Source: Platanthera guangdongensis
Lineage: Eukaryota; Streptophyta; Magnoliopsida; Asparagales; Orchidaceae
Assembly (NCBI GenBank): GCA_039583875.1
Contig: CM077150.1
Coordinates: 53,819,451-53,883,450 of the forward strand
Reading direction: 5' to 3'
Length of the DNA stretch: 64,000 bases
The notes under the pieces were generated by a model. That model made no database searches and was not told where the DNA came from. It was given only the letters and a program-made list of their open reading frames with translations. This document shows, piece after piece, positions 22,834 through 31,981 of this stretch. The stretch's first letter is position 1, and each line of letters starts with the position of its first letter. The position numbers and the translations under genes are program-made.

Positions 22834-23741
22834 CTGAGAGTGGATGGATAATCTTCATTCATCTTTAGCCTTTTCTCTTTCTCAAAGAAGTGGAGAGAAG
22901 GGAGAGCAAGGAAGGAATGGGAGAGTGGATCCGGCTGTCGGAGGAGCTTTAGAGTGCCGAATCGAGAGACGAGTTCAGATTCGTGGAGGCAAGGCTATGG
23001 CGGTGATTTCCATCCGGCTAGTTCATGGCTCCAAAGCGATCGTCAAGGGTAACGATCTCCTTCTTGGACAAGCGAAGTCCTACTTTATGCATAAGCATGA
23101 AATCCTCCACAAAGCAGTGGACAACATAAGCGATTCCAGGTTGAGTCTGCATCTAGAGCCAGAAGTGTGTAGTACGGCATAGACATGCTGTGTGAAGCCC
23201 ACCCGGATGGGTAGTCTGGATTGGTGATGCTTATCTTGTGAACCAGAGAAGACTCCTTGTATTGTATGGATGCTTGTGAATTGTGAATACCTAGAATTAT
23301 GAATATCTAGAAAGCTCGGGGTGAGCCCTTGGATTGTGTGTGCTGAATTGGAAAGCGGCTCTGCGAGAGCTGTGTGCGAAGCAGGAAAGGGAAGGCTGAC
23401 CCGCGCCAAGATCTGCACTATTGACGAATTGAGCAACGGTAAAAGGATGACCTGGACCTGTGTTGTGAGAGATCGATTGGTGGCAATGCATGGGCGGATG
23501 CGGCCTCGACCCAGCTTGCTGCACCACAAAGGTGGGTCGATCTAGATGCGATCTAAATGCTCAAATTTGCGTGAGGTTAGCACCTCTGAGTGGGATGGAT
23601 GGAATGTCCCCAACATGAGTGTTGGTAGACTAAGAATGCCCAACCAACAAGTTAAAAATCTTTGCTCAGTGGTGGTCCAAGGAGTCTGACCCATCGTAAT
23701 ATGCCCTGAGAGCACAGAGCGTCTGGTGGAGGCGAGCGCTT

Positions 23742-23744
<3 letters not shown>

Positions 23745-23804
<60 letters not shown>
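23745..23804. repeat. (AT)30 microsatellite
   Basis: Thirty AT units lie in the 5' LTR. The matching place in the 3' LTR (27318-27331) has only seven, so the tract changed after insertion. Confidence 0.95.
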
Positions 23805-23806
<2 letters not shown>

Positions 23807-24326
23807 TAATTGCGATGCATACAGGGAAGGAACCACTGGCCCAAGTAAGGGGTAGGGTCGTTATAATTGATCAGCTAATGCTGACCATTGCTTTGTTTAC
23901 CACTTCTGTGGTGGATGTCTAACTACAGGTGCTGATGGGTTGAATTAGATTGAGCAAATTGAATCCCTTGCAGCTTGAAGGCCGTGCGAAGTCTTGGATT
24001 TCATGTGTGGCTGTTCTGCGTGCCGATGTATGAAGCCATATATTTGTAAAGAGAAACATGTAAGGCCTTCAGGCCATGAGTGTTTGTGTAGTTGTATACA
24101 TTCCTGGTGTTATATATAAATGTGTGGTTTATAGATTTAGTGGACATTCATTCTGTTGAGTTCGTATAACTTAAAATGCTTTCGCTAGAATGCTCTAAGC
24201 TAGGATGCGAGTAGAACGTGATTTTGATATACATACGTAATTCCACCGTTTGTTTGTGAAATATAGCATGGGGCCCCAGCCGGACCCGCCGTTATATTCC
24301 ATATGACGAATGGAGGCATTACAAAG

Positions 24327-24340
24327 TGGTATCAGAGCCA
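24327..24340 (+). other. TR-GAG primer-binding site (tRNA-iMet)
   Basis: TGGTATCAGAGCCA begins three bases after the 5' LTR. Confidence 0.93.
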
Positions 24341-24487
24341 GGTTTAGATTTTTTGGGAGCGAGAACATAATTGAACTCAAGAATGTCCACTAGGAATGTC
24401 ATACATGCACGTGAGGAGCGTGACCGTGTAGTCAATGTATATTTGCCATTATGGAATGGCTGTTAATGGTGTTTTGTACATTGATAG

Positions 24488-25652
24488 GTGACAAGGAGTG
24501 GTGCTGGGCAGTCTGAGCCCCAGCGATCTGATGAGAGTGCGACACCAGTTGAGGTGCCTACACCTCCTGCATCGGTGGAGATCATACGTTTGGTTACTGA
24601 AACGGTGCTCACAGTATTATATGCACAACCTACTAGGCAGGCAAGGCGTGCAGGGGTGCCAGTATGGCTTGGTGCAAGGCAAGAGCGTGTTGAAGCTCTG
24701 GTTGAGGAGCAAGCAGCTGACGAGCAATTAAAGAGGTTTATGGATTTTCATCCACCTATGTTTGGCGGGGCGAGTTCCCCAACGCAGGCTGAAGATTGGC
24801 TCACAAGAGTGAAGAGGATCCTAACAGCAATCAGGACTACAGAGGCGTAAAAAGTTACCCTAGCCACTTTTCTGCTGGAGGGAGACACGAGGCTTTGGTG
24901 GGATGAAGTGGAATTGCACCACTTGCCATGTCGAGGATTAGAGGAGATCTCGATAGAAGAATTCTCACGATTATTTCTGGCCAAGTATTTGTCAATATTG
25001 TAGCAAATTGCTATGGAAAATGAGTTCCAGTGTCTGGTGTAGGGTGAGAGTAGTGCTGATACTTACCTGCATGAGTTTACCAGGCTGGGGCGCTATACAG
25101 GGTCTACTTTCGCTGAGGAGGCGCGGAAGATGAATAAATTCTATGAGGGACTACTTGATGAGCTGACGTTGGCACTCCCGAGTTTGGTGAACCAATGCTT
25201 CCATGCATTAGTAGATACAGCCTGGGCGCTGGAGAAAGATTTTAAATGGGTGCAGGACAAGAAGAACTTGGCGACAAAAAAGCCAGAATTCAACATTCTA
25301 TAGTCGGAACAATCAGAGTTTAGGAGACGAGACAAGAAGAGGTTTAGGCTTGTTGAACCAACTCCTTCGACTGTTTCTTCGGGAGCGACCTATGGACAAG
25401 AATGTGTTGAAACACGTACATGTTTTAAATGCGGGAAGCAGGGACATATAGCTCGCGATTGTTGGTGTGGCCCTCAAAGGAGTGAGAAAAAGACAGGTGC
25501 GTCGTATGAAGAAAAGGGTAAAGCAGGGACTGAGTCATCTGCATCCCGGACGCAACCTCGAGTGTATAATCTTGAATTACAGGAGCCGTAAAGCTAAATC
25601 GGTGAAGTACAACAGCCTCGAGTGTTTAGTTTGGAAGTACAGGAGGCCATAA
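24488..25652 (+). pseudogene. TR-GAG Gag protein (broken)
   Basis: The Gag-type frame begins at GTG (24488), where an ATG would be expected from the motif TRSGAG, so the start may be lost. It continues through FHPPMFGGASSPTQAEDWL (typical plant gypsy Gag), then RLWWDEVE, LFLAKYL, LHEFTRLGRY and a CX2CX4HX4C knuckle (CFKCGKQGHIARDC, about 25423-25463). In-frame stops lie after RTTEA (24848-24850), after LSIL (about 25000), near 25040, after FNIL (about 25303) and near 25590. Past the knuckle only a short tail remains before the polypurine tract, so pol was never captured or was lost before amplification. Confidence 0.88.
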
Positions 25653-25859
25653 AATGAATTATGAGAGATGCAGATGAGCGGAAGTAAACTGAAAAGTGAC
25701 CTTTGCTACTTTTGTGATGTAATAAACTTTATGTTGTATGTTGAATGATGATATGTTTGTTAATAACATTTTTGATAAAGGTGCAACAAAGGTGTGGCTA
25801 TGTTGGTGTTTCCAGGTGAGCTAAATTTTGGGATGAAATTTCTTGAAGGAGGGGATGGT
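25653..25859 (+). other. TR-GAG 3' untranslated region and polypurine tract
   Basis: About 200 AT-rich bases end in gaaggaggggatgg (about 25845-25858) directly before the 3' LTR. Just upstream, gggatgaaatttcttgaagg closely matches the gypsy-A tract region on the minus strand near 28950-28975, another sign of kinship. Confidence 0.8.
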
Positions 25860-27860
25860 TGTAACACCCCAAAGCCAAAATTTGGGTTCAGGCTGGGTGA
25901 CACGGCCTGGGACATGGGCGTGTACCAAGTTGTGTCCAGCTCTGTACTCGAGTAGTACTCGAGTGGGACTCAAGTAGGCCTCAAGTGTGCCTCAAGTGAG
26001 GCACACGGCCTGGGACACGAGTGTGTCCTAGGTCGTGTACTCCTCTGGTCGACAAACCTCTCGAGTGGTCGACGAACCTCTCGAGTGGTCGACGAAATGC
26101 ACTCGAGACAGTGAACACGGCCATGTTCTATTTGACACGGGCGTGTCAACATCGACACGGGCGTGTCGGGAACCCGTGTTCTCTTCAGGTTGTCCTTGGT
26201 CCTGTGTCGATTGAGGGACATGCCATGCCACACGGGCGTGTACTGAGTGACACAGGCGTGTCAAGGCTCACACGGGCGTGTCTAACCCAGTGTCCTGGTT
26301 GGGTTTAAGTCGGTTCCTTTGCCTCTTAAGGAACACGACCTGTGACACAGGCATGTCACAAGCCATGTCAGCCCAAAAATAGATATTTTCCTGCTGTTAT
26401 AAGGCTGAGAGTGGATGGATAATCTTCATTCATCTTTAGCCTTTTCTCTTTCTCAAAGAAGTGGAAAGAAGGGAGAGCAAGGAAGGAAGTGGAGAGTGGA
26501 TCCGGCTGCCGGAGGAGCTTCAGATTACCAAATCGAGAGACGAGTTCAGATTCGTGGAGGCAAGGCCGTGACGGTGATTTCCATTTGGCTAGTTCATGGC
26601 TCCAAAGTGATCGTTAAGGGTAACGATCTCCTTCTTGTACAAGCGAAGTCCTATTTTATGCATAAGCATGGAATCCTCCACCAAGCGGTGGACAACGTAA
26701 GCGATTTCAGGTTGAGTCTGCATCTAGAGCCGGATGTGTGTAGTATGGCATAGGCATGCTGTGTGAAGCCCACCCAGATGGGTAGTCTGGATTGCTGATC
26801 TTTATCTTGTGAACCAGAGAAGACTCTGTGTATTATATGGATGCTTGTGAATTGTGAATACCTAGAATTATGAATACCTAGAAAGCTCGGGGTGAGCCTT
26901 TGGATTGTGTGTGCTGAATTGGAAAGCGGCTCTACAAGAGCTGTGTGCGAAGCAAGAAAGGGAAGGCCGACCCGCGTCAAGATCTGCGCTATTGACGAAT
27001 TGAGCAACGGGAAAAGGCTGACCTAGACCAGTGTTGTGAGAGATCGATTGGTGGCAATGAATGGGCGGATGCGGCACTAACCCGGCTTGCTGCACCACAA
27101 TGGTGAGTCGATTTAGATGCGATCTAAATGCTCAAGTTTGTCGTGAGGTTAGCACCTCTGAATGGGATGGATGGAATGTCTCCAACATGCATGTTGGTAG
27201 ACTAGGACCGCCCAACTAACAAGTTAAAAACCTCTGCTCAGTGGTGGTGCCAAGGAGTCCGACCCACCGCAATGTGCCCTGAGAGCATGGAACATCTGGT
27301 GGAGGCGGGCGCTTGTGATATATATATATATGGTAATTGCGATGCATATAGGGAAGGAACCACTTCCCCGGGTAAGGGGTAGGGTCGTTATAATTGGTCA
27401 GCTAATGCTGATCGTTGCTTTGCTTACCACTCCTGTGGTGGATGTCTAACTGCATGTGTTGACGGGTTGAATTGGATTGAGCAGATTGAAGCCATTGCTG
27501 CTTAAAGGCCCTTGAAGGCCGTGCGAAGTCTTGGATTTCATGTGTGGACGGCCTGCGTGCCGATGTATGAAGCCATATATTTGTAAAGAGAAACATGTAA
27601 GGCCTTCAGGCCATGAGCGTTTGTGTAGTTGTATACATTCCTGGTGTTATATATAAATGTGTGGTTTATATATTTAGTGGACATTCATTCTATTGAGTTT
27701 GTATAACTTAAAATGCTTTCGCTAGAATGCTCTGAGCTAGGATGCGAGTAGAACATGATTTTGATATTCATGCGTAATTCCGCCGTTTGTTTGTGAAATA
27801 TGGTGCGGGGCAACAGCCTTAATCACCGTTATATTCCATATGGCAAATGGAGGCGTTACA
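25860..27860 (+). repeat. TR-GAG 3' LTR
   Basis: It starts TGTAACACCCC and ends GCGTTACA. Three of the CTCGAG sites seen in the 5' LTR are CTCAAG here (about 25968-26000), a CpG transition pattern. The AT tract is reduced to 14 bases at 27318-27331. Confidence 0.93.
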
Positions 27861-27925
27861 AGGGGTCCTCCCTAGGTCGTTACAAAAAAGTGCACTTTTT
27901 TTGTAACGACCTAGGGAGGACCCCT
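27861..27925. repeat. Near-perfect 65-bp palindrome
   Basis: Two SINE-like units meet tail to tail. The right end of the first (ggtcctccctaggtcgttac plus A6) is followed by gtgcac and its mirror image (T7 plus gtaacgacctagggaggacc). Only the A/T run length breaks the symmetry. It would extrude as a strong hairpin. Confidence 0.9.
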
Positions 27926-28221
27926 AGCGCTGCTTGGCCCACCAACAGCCCATGGAGGACCCATGACACCACGGTGGTATAGCCGGAATCTTCAAGGCCT
28001 GTAGGCCGCGCACCCCAAAGCATCTCCAGCCTATTTATCAGCACGGTGCATTGTTTCCACGGGGTTTCGAACCCGAGACCTTGATAAGTAGCCTTTAGCA
28101 CCACGGTTGGGGTGTACGACATATAGGCCTTGTAGATTCCGGCTGTACCACGTGGTGCCATGGGTCTTCCATGGGTTGCTGGTGGGTCGGGAGGTGCTAG
28201 GGGTCCTCCCTAGGTCGTCAC
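27904..28221. mobile_element. Second inverted SINE-like unit pair, deleted centre
   Basis: The left arm (reverse copy) includes the B-box-like gtttcgaaccc near 28060-28072. The right arm (forward copy) starts at about 28100 with ggttggggtgtacgac and lacks the A- and B-box head. The arms pair over the cctagggaggaccc and tagccggaat regions. It ends at the AATAAG duplication. Confidence 0.55.
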
Positions 28222-28764
28222 AATAAGAACTTCACATGTCCAAGGAGGAAGATCGTTACCCTTGGAGTTTTCTTCGGAGCCATGACAAAGGTTTTCTACG
28301 CAGATGAAAATGATCATCTCACTTTCCTCTTTGCGATTCTAGCTTCGTCTCTTGATTTCAGCCCCAAGATCTCCTCCAGTAACTCAACAAGTCCACTCAA
28401 ACCCTAGCACCAGTCGAAAGTTCTCTGCTCCAGAACTTGGGAAGTAAGGAAGAGAGAGAGAGAAAAAAGAAAGAATGATTTTCTGAATCCAATTCCTCTA
28501 CTGACAAGGCCTCGAGTTTTACCCCAGCCACACGATCTCTTCTCATTAAAACACAGCAATAGCTCGAGTTTAAGCTGAAAAGTCAATCACCGCTCAATGG
28601 CCGCACACCAACCACCTGACACGAGTTGCCACTTCGGTGACATCTGATTTCGACATATCATTGAATAGGAACACATTTGTCGAATGCAAATCGTCGAACA
28701 TGAGAGAATTCATCGAATGGAGTCTGAGTTCGTCGAGCTGGCTATAACACCAGACAACACTCTT

Positions 28765-28904
28765 TTCGTCGAGCTCAGCTCGATGTTTTGTCGAGCTCAG
28801 CTCGACGCTTTTCGTCGAGCTCTGCTTGATGATTTTCGTCAAGATCTGCTCGACTCTTTCGTCGAGCTCTGCTCGATGATTTTCGTCGATCTGTGGTCGA
28901 CTGT
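28765..28904. repeat. Tandem array of six 23-24-bp hairpin modules (gypsy-A LTR)
   Basis: Modules start at 28765, 28788, 28811, 28835, 28858 and 28882. Each has TTCGTCGA (or a one-base variant), seven bases such as GCTCAGC or GCTCTGC, then TCGACGAA-like sequence with one to three changes. The spacing of 23-24 bases makes this a direct tandem array of inverted repeats. Confidence 0.88.
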
Positions 28905-28943
28905 TTAGCCCGATACACCTTATTCATTTTTGGCATGTTACAA

Positions 28944-28957
28944 ACCTCCCCTCCTTA
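28944..28957 (-). other. Gypsy-A polypurine tract
   Basis: The minus strand reads ATAAGGAGGGGAGG just before the LTR start TGTAACATG, fixing the inner LTR edge. About 100 bp of untranslated sequence (28958-29054) separate it from pol. Confidence 0.85.
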
Positions 28958-29054
28958 TAGAAATTTCGTCCCAAAATTTAATACAACATGCAGAAATCTG
29001 TCACAAATATGTTACTATATATATTTGCTTTACCAAAACAAATGTTACAATATT

Positions 29055-30371
29055 TTAGCTAAACAATGTGGGAAATTCAGCACGCATGGTCTGCTCCTGC
29101 TCCCATATTAGCTCTTCATGACCACAGTTGTCCCACCGGACCTTGACCATCCCGATTGTCTTGTTCCGCAGTTGCTTAACTGCTTTATCCTCAATCCGAA
29201 TGGGCATAACCCTCGTCATTAGCCCAGATTCGACCGGTACGCTATCATTCACAATCACTTGAGCTTTATCCTTCACGACTTTTTGAAGCACTGATATGTT
29301 GAACACATCATATAATCCACTCAATTTCGTAGAAAGAGCTAGCTGATAGGCAACTTCTCCAACTCGCTCCACTACTTTGAACAGACCAAGATACATCAGA
29401 CTTAACTTTTTCAAGCGCCGAATTCTGGACACGCCCTTGAAAGGTTTGATTTTCAAGTATACCCATTCGCCAAATGCAAACTCTACATTTCGGTGCTTGG
29501 CGTTATAGTACATTGTCTGTTGGTCTTGGGATATCATTAGCCTCTCCCGAATAGAACATATTGTCGAATTAGCCTCTTCGACTTCCTTACGCTTATACAA
29601 CTTCGCTTTGCCTGTTTTTGCCCATGCTAATGGTGTATGACACTTCCTTCCATACAAAGCTTCAAAAGGCGCCACATTTAGACTAGCTTGATAGCTAATT
29701 TTGTAGGCGAACTCTACCATATAGAGATGATCTTCCCATTTATTCCCGAAATCCAAGGTGCACATTCGGAGCATATCCTCCATCGTTCTGTTGGTCCTCT
29801 CAGTTTGGCCATCTGTTTGTGGATGAAAGGCCGTATTGAATGTTAACTTTGTCCCCAACAACTGATGGACTAGCCTCCAAACATTCGAAGTGAAGCGCGC
29901 GTCTCGATCACATACGATGCTAAGGGGAACATCGTGCAACTGTACTCTTCGCTCAACATAAAGCTTAGCCAAGACTTCCACTGAATTGTCCCTCTTGTTC
30001 GGAATGAAGTGAGACACTTTAGTCAACTTATCCACGATCACCCAAACAGAATCGTTACCACGTTGAGATCTCGATAAACCATGCACGAAATCCATCGAAA
30101 TATCATCAAACTTCCATTCTGGAATAGGTAGCGATTTCAGGAAACCTCCAGCCTTCTGACATTCAGCTTTTACTAAGGCACAAGTCTGACATTTAGCCAC
30201 GTAATGTGCTATGTCTTTCTTGAAACCCGTCCACCAGAATAGTTTTTTCATGTCTTTATACATCTTTATGCTCCCAGGATGAATTGAATACTTCCTGAAG
30301 TGAGCTTCATACATTGATACATCTCTTAGCTTACCTATATTCGGGACGCACAAACGAACATCTTTTCGCAA
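29055..30371 (-). pseudogene. Gypsy-A integrase with chromodomain
   Basis: A 438-codon frame is open. The HHCC zinc region has histidines in EAHFRKYSIHPG and cysteines in CQTCALVK. Catalytic residues are D in MDFVHGL, D in DRDARFTS and E in DGQTERTN. The C-terminus carries a chromodomain (core VKVRWDNCGHEELIWEQE), as in Tekay/Del elements. The domain itself is uninterrupted, but upstream pol is broken, so it is not expressed as a functional polyprotein. The stop is 113 bp before the 3' LTR. Confidence 0.92.
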
Positions 30372-30879
30372 AAGGCCGTCATCCTAGGAGAATTGGCCAT
30401 TCGATCCATCCACTGCATAGCATTGCAAACTTTCATCAAGTTCTGTTGCTCACCGAACCCTATCTGCAAGGTCACACTGTACCTCTATCCAGTTCAAGCA
30501 CACATTTGCTGTGGAATTCTTGTCAACACAAAAAATCTCTAATGCTCCAACTCCTGGATCAGACGCTCATCATGAATCTGCAACCAAGTTTCCCTTGCCA
30601 GAGTCCTACGACTCAAGGCATCTGCGGCGACGTTTTCCTTACCTGGAGTATAATGAATCTGGAAGGTGTAGTCCCCGAGGAACTCCATCCACCTGCTTTG
30701 TCGCATGTTGAGATCCTTCTAATCCAATAAATACTTTAGGCTCTTATGGTCAGTGAATATATCCACTTTCACGCCATATAAATAATGACGCCATAGTTTA
30801 AGTCTAAAAATCACCGCCGCCAACTCCAAGTCATGCACGAGATAGTTCCGCTCATGCACTTTCAACTGTCATGAGCCAT
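30372..30879 (-). pseudogene. Gypsy-A RNase H C-terminal half and integrase leader
   Basis: The minus strand reads [19 protein letters not shown], then WRHYLYG and [11 protein letters not shown], typical RNase H, followed by ADALSRR at the RNase H-integrase border. Several stops interrupt it, for example after KYLLD (30720-30722). The N-terminal half of RNase H lies at 51095-51240, on the other side of the Athila-like insertion. Confidence 0.85.
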
Positions 30880-31382
30880 GATGAGTCCGATTTATATAGG
30901 GTTTTTCAGACTCATCTGAGCTTATTTTTATGCTTGTGCACTACTATTTCAGTAGGAAATGTCATATATTTGATTAGGGCCTCACTTAGCCATTGTGCAC
31001 TGTTTCAGCCCATTTTGGTTTGGGAATTGCACCGGGATGTCAGGGGTATGTACTGGGGTACTCCCCACGTGGCTTTGGATATTCTTTGCTATATATTTGG
31101 TGCTGGGAGCTTTTGCTCCAGCTTTGGTTTTCCTGTGCAGGTGGTCAGTTTTCCCCCAATTCTGGAATTCTGACTTGTGGAAAACGCACGGTCGTGTGAT
31201 ACCATAGCGCACGATTTCCACATAATTGTGCGATTTCTACAAGTTTTCTCTGAATGCACTGACCAACCCATGCGATTTCTTCCCGCACAGTTTCTTTGGA
31301 ACCGTGCGCAAAGGAGACGCATGGTTTATCTGTTGCATTTTGGTTTTTAGCGCTCTGTGGTTAATCATGCTATTTGTTCACG

Positions 31383-31574
31383 CACGGGCAAAAGTGCCCG
31401 TGTGTGAGTAAAACACACGATTCCACCTGCATGGCATGAATTTCAGCGCTCTTTGCTTACCCGTGTATTTTCCTTCACACATGGGCGGAAGCGCCCTTGC
31501 GAGAGTAAAATACACGGGTCAACGCATTTTCTTTCGCAATCTTGGTCTGGTAGTTAATATCGCACGGTCGTGCG
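31383..31574. repeat. CACGGGCA/TGCCCGTG-type palindromes (Athila-like LTR)
   Basis: A perfect 8-bp arm pair with a 4-base loop lies at 31383-31402. A related pair with a 3-base loop lies near 31480-31500. CGCACG-GT-CGTGCG lies at 31561-31574. The 3' LTR keeps GCACGGGC/GCCCGTGC at 50026-50047. Confidence 0.8.
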
Positions 31575-31608
31575 CCAAACCGTGCGTGAACATTTTCTGA
31601 CATGTTTC

Positions 31609-31615
31609 TATTTAA
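31609..31615 (+). promoter_or_regulatory. TATA-like box of the Athila-like LTR
   Basis: TATTTAA lies after the palindrome region and before a GC-rich leader. It is also present in the 3' LTR near 50230. Confidence 0.4.
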
Positions 31616-31981
31616 GTTCATGAATTGACTGGAGACAGGATCAGTCTGCCATTTCTGCTCATTTCACGCCGCTTTTTCCTCTCTCCTCCTTGAAAAGCTC
31701 ATTTGTCCACCATTCTTCCTCCAAACTTCACCGCAAACGAAGATCTTCCATTGTTTTCCGCTTCTCCATCTCAAAAGGAGCATTTGGAGCTCTTTCTCGC
31801 CACCATTGAAGAGTTTTCCAGTGACTTCCAACCTTCACGGAACTTGAAGAAGATTTGGAAAAGGCCTTTGGAGTAGGTGACAGCACTTCAAGCTTCCTCG
31901 GACGTCAACCAACAACCGAGCCCGACGAAGACCGACAACCTTTGACTCCGGCTGAGAATCGTGGCTAGCCTTCACACATTG

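Larger units (their letters stand above)
22309..24323 (+). repeat. TR-GAG 5' LTR
   Basis: It starts TGTAACACCCC and ends GCATTACA, followed by the PBS after three bases. The first 500 bp hold clusters of CTCGAG and GACACGGGCGTGTC-type palindromes. A 60-bp AT microsatellite lies at 23745-23804. Confidence 0.93.
22309..27860 (+). mobile_element. TR-GAG: gag-only LTR retrotransposon
   Basis: The element is 5,552 bp, with LTRs of 2,015 and 2,001 bp, TGTAA/TTACA termini and a perfect duplication AGGGG (22304-22308 and 27861-27865). The interior is only about 1.5 kb: PBS, a decayed Gag with zinc knuckle, and a polypurine tract, with no protease, RT, RNase H or integrase. This is the layout described for terminal-repeat elements carrying only GAG. 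Within the first 143 LTR bases I count about 15 differences, so it is much older than gypsy-B or Sire-1. Mobility would have needed enzymes in trans; the similar LTR of gypsy-A suggests a related donor. Confidence 0.9.
21878..28221. mobile_element. Inverted SINE-like palindrome block
   Basis: The block is flanked by AATAAG on both sides (21872-21877 and 28222-28227) inside the gypsy-A LTR. Its pattern is alternating inverted copies of one unit of about 200-220 bp: reverse, forward (interrupted by TR-GAG), reverse, forward. The forward copy has tRNA-like polymerase III boxes: taactcaggtgg (22103-22114, A-box-like) and gggttcgaagcc (22152-22163, B-box-like). It ends near cctaggtcgttacaaaaaa with a short A tail. 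This fits head-to-head SINE dimers. A fold-back DNA element is the main alternative. Confidence 0.55.
20425..28942 (-). repeat. Gypsy-A 3' LTR (split by the SINE-like block)
   Basis: The outer end begins TGTAACATC (20425), the inverse of an LTR end in GATGTTACA. The inner end is GTTACA at 28942, which on the minus strand is the LTR start TGTAACATG. Joining 20425-21877 with 28222-28942 gives about 2.17 kb. Segments align by eye with the TR-GAG LTR on the opposite strand: the block near 20540-20640, the gtgtgaagcccat area near 21730, and the gatcgttaccctt area near 28250. A tandem hairpin array lies at 28765-28904. Confidence 0.8.

Noticed and set aside
23542..23844. 100-codon minus-strand ORF containing an Ile/Tyr repeat
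   Set aside because: The repeat is the translated AT microsatellite. It is absent from the sister LTR at that length.
27880..28161. 93-codon minus-strand ORF in the second palindrome
   Set aside because: It is the translation of an inverted SINE-like copy without independent support.
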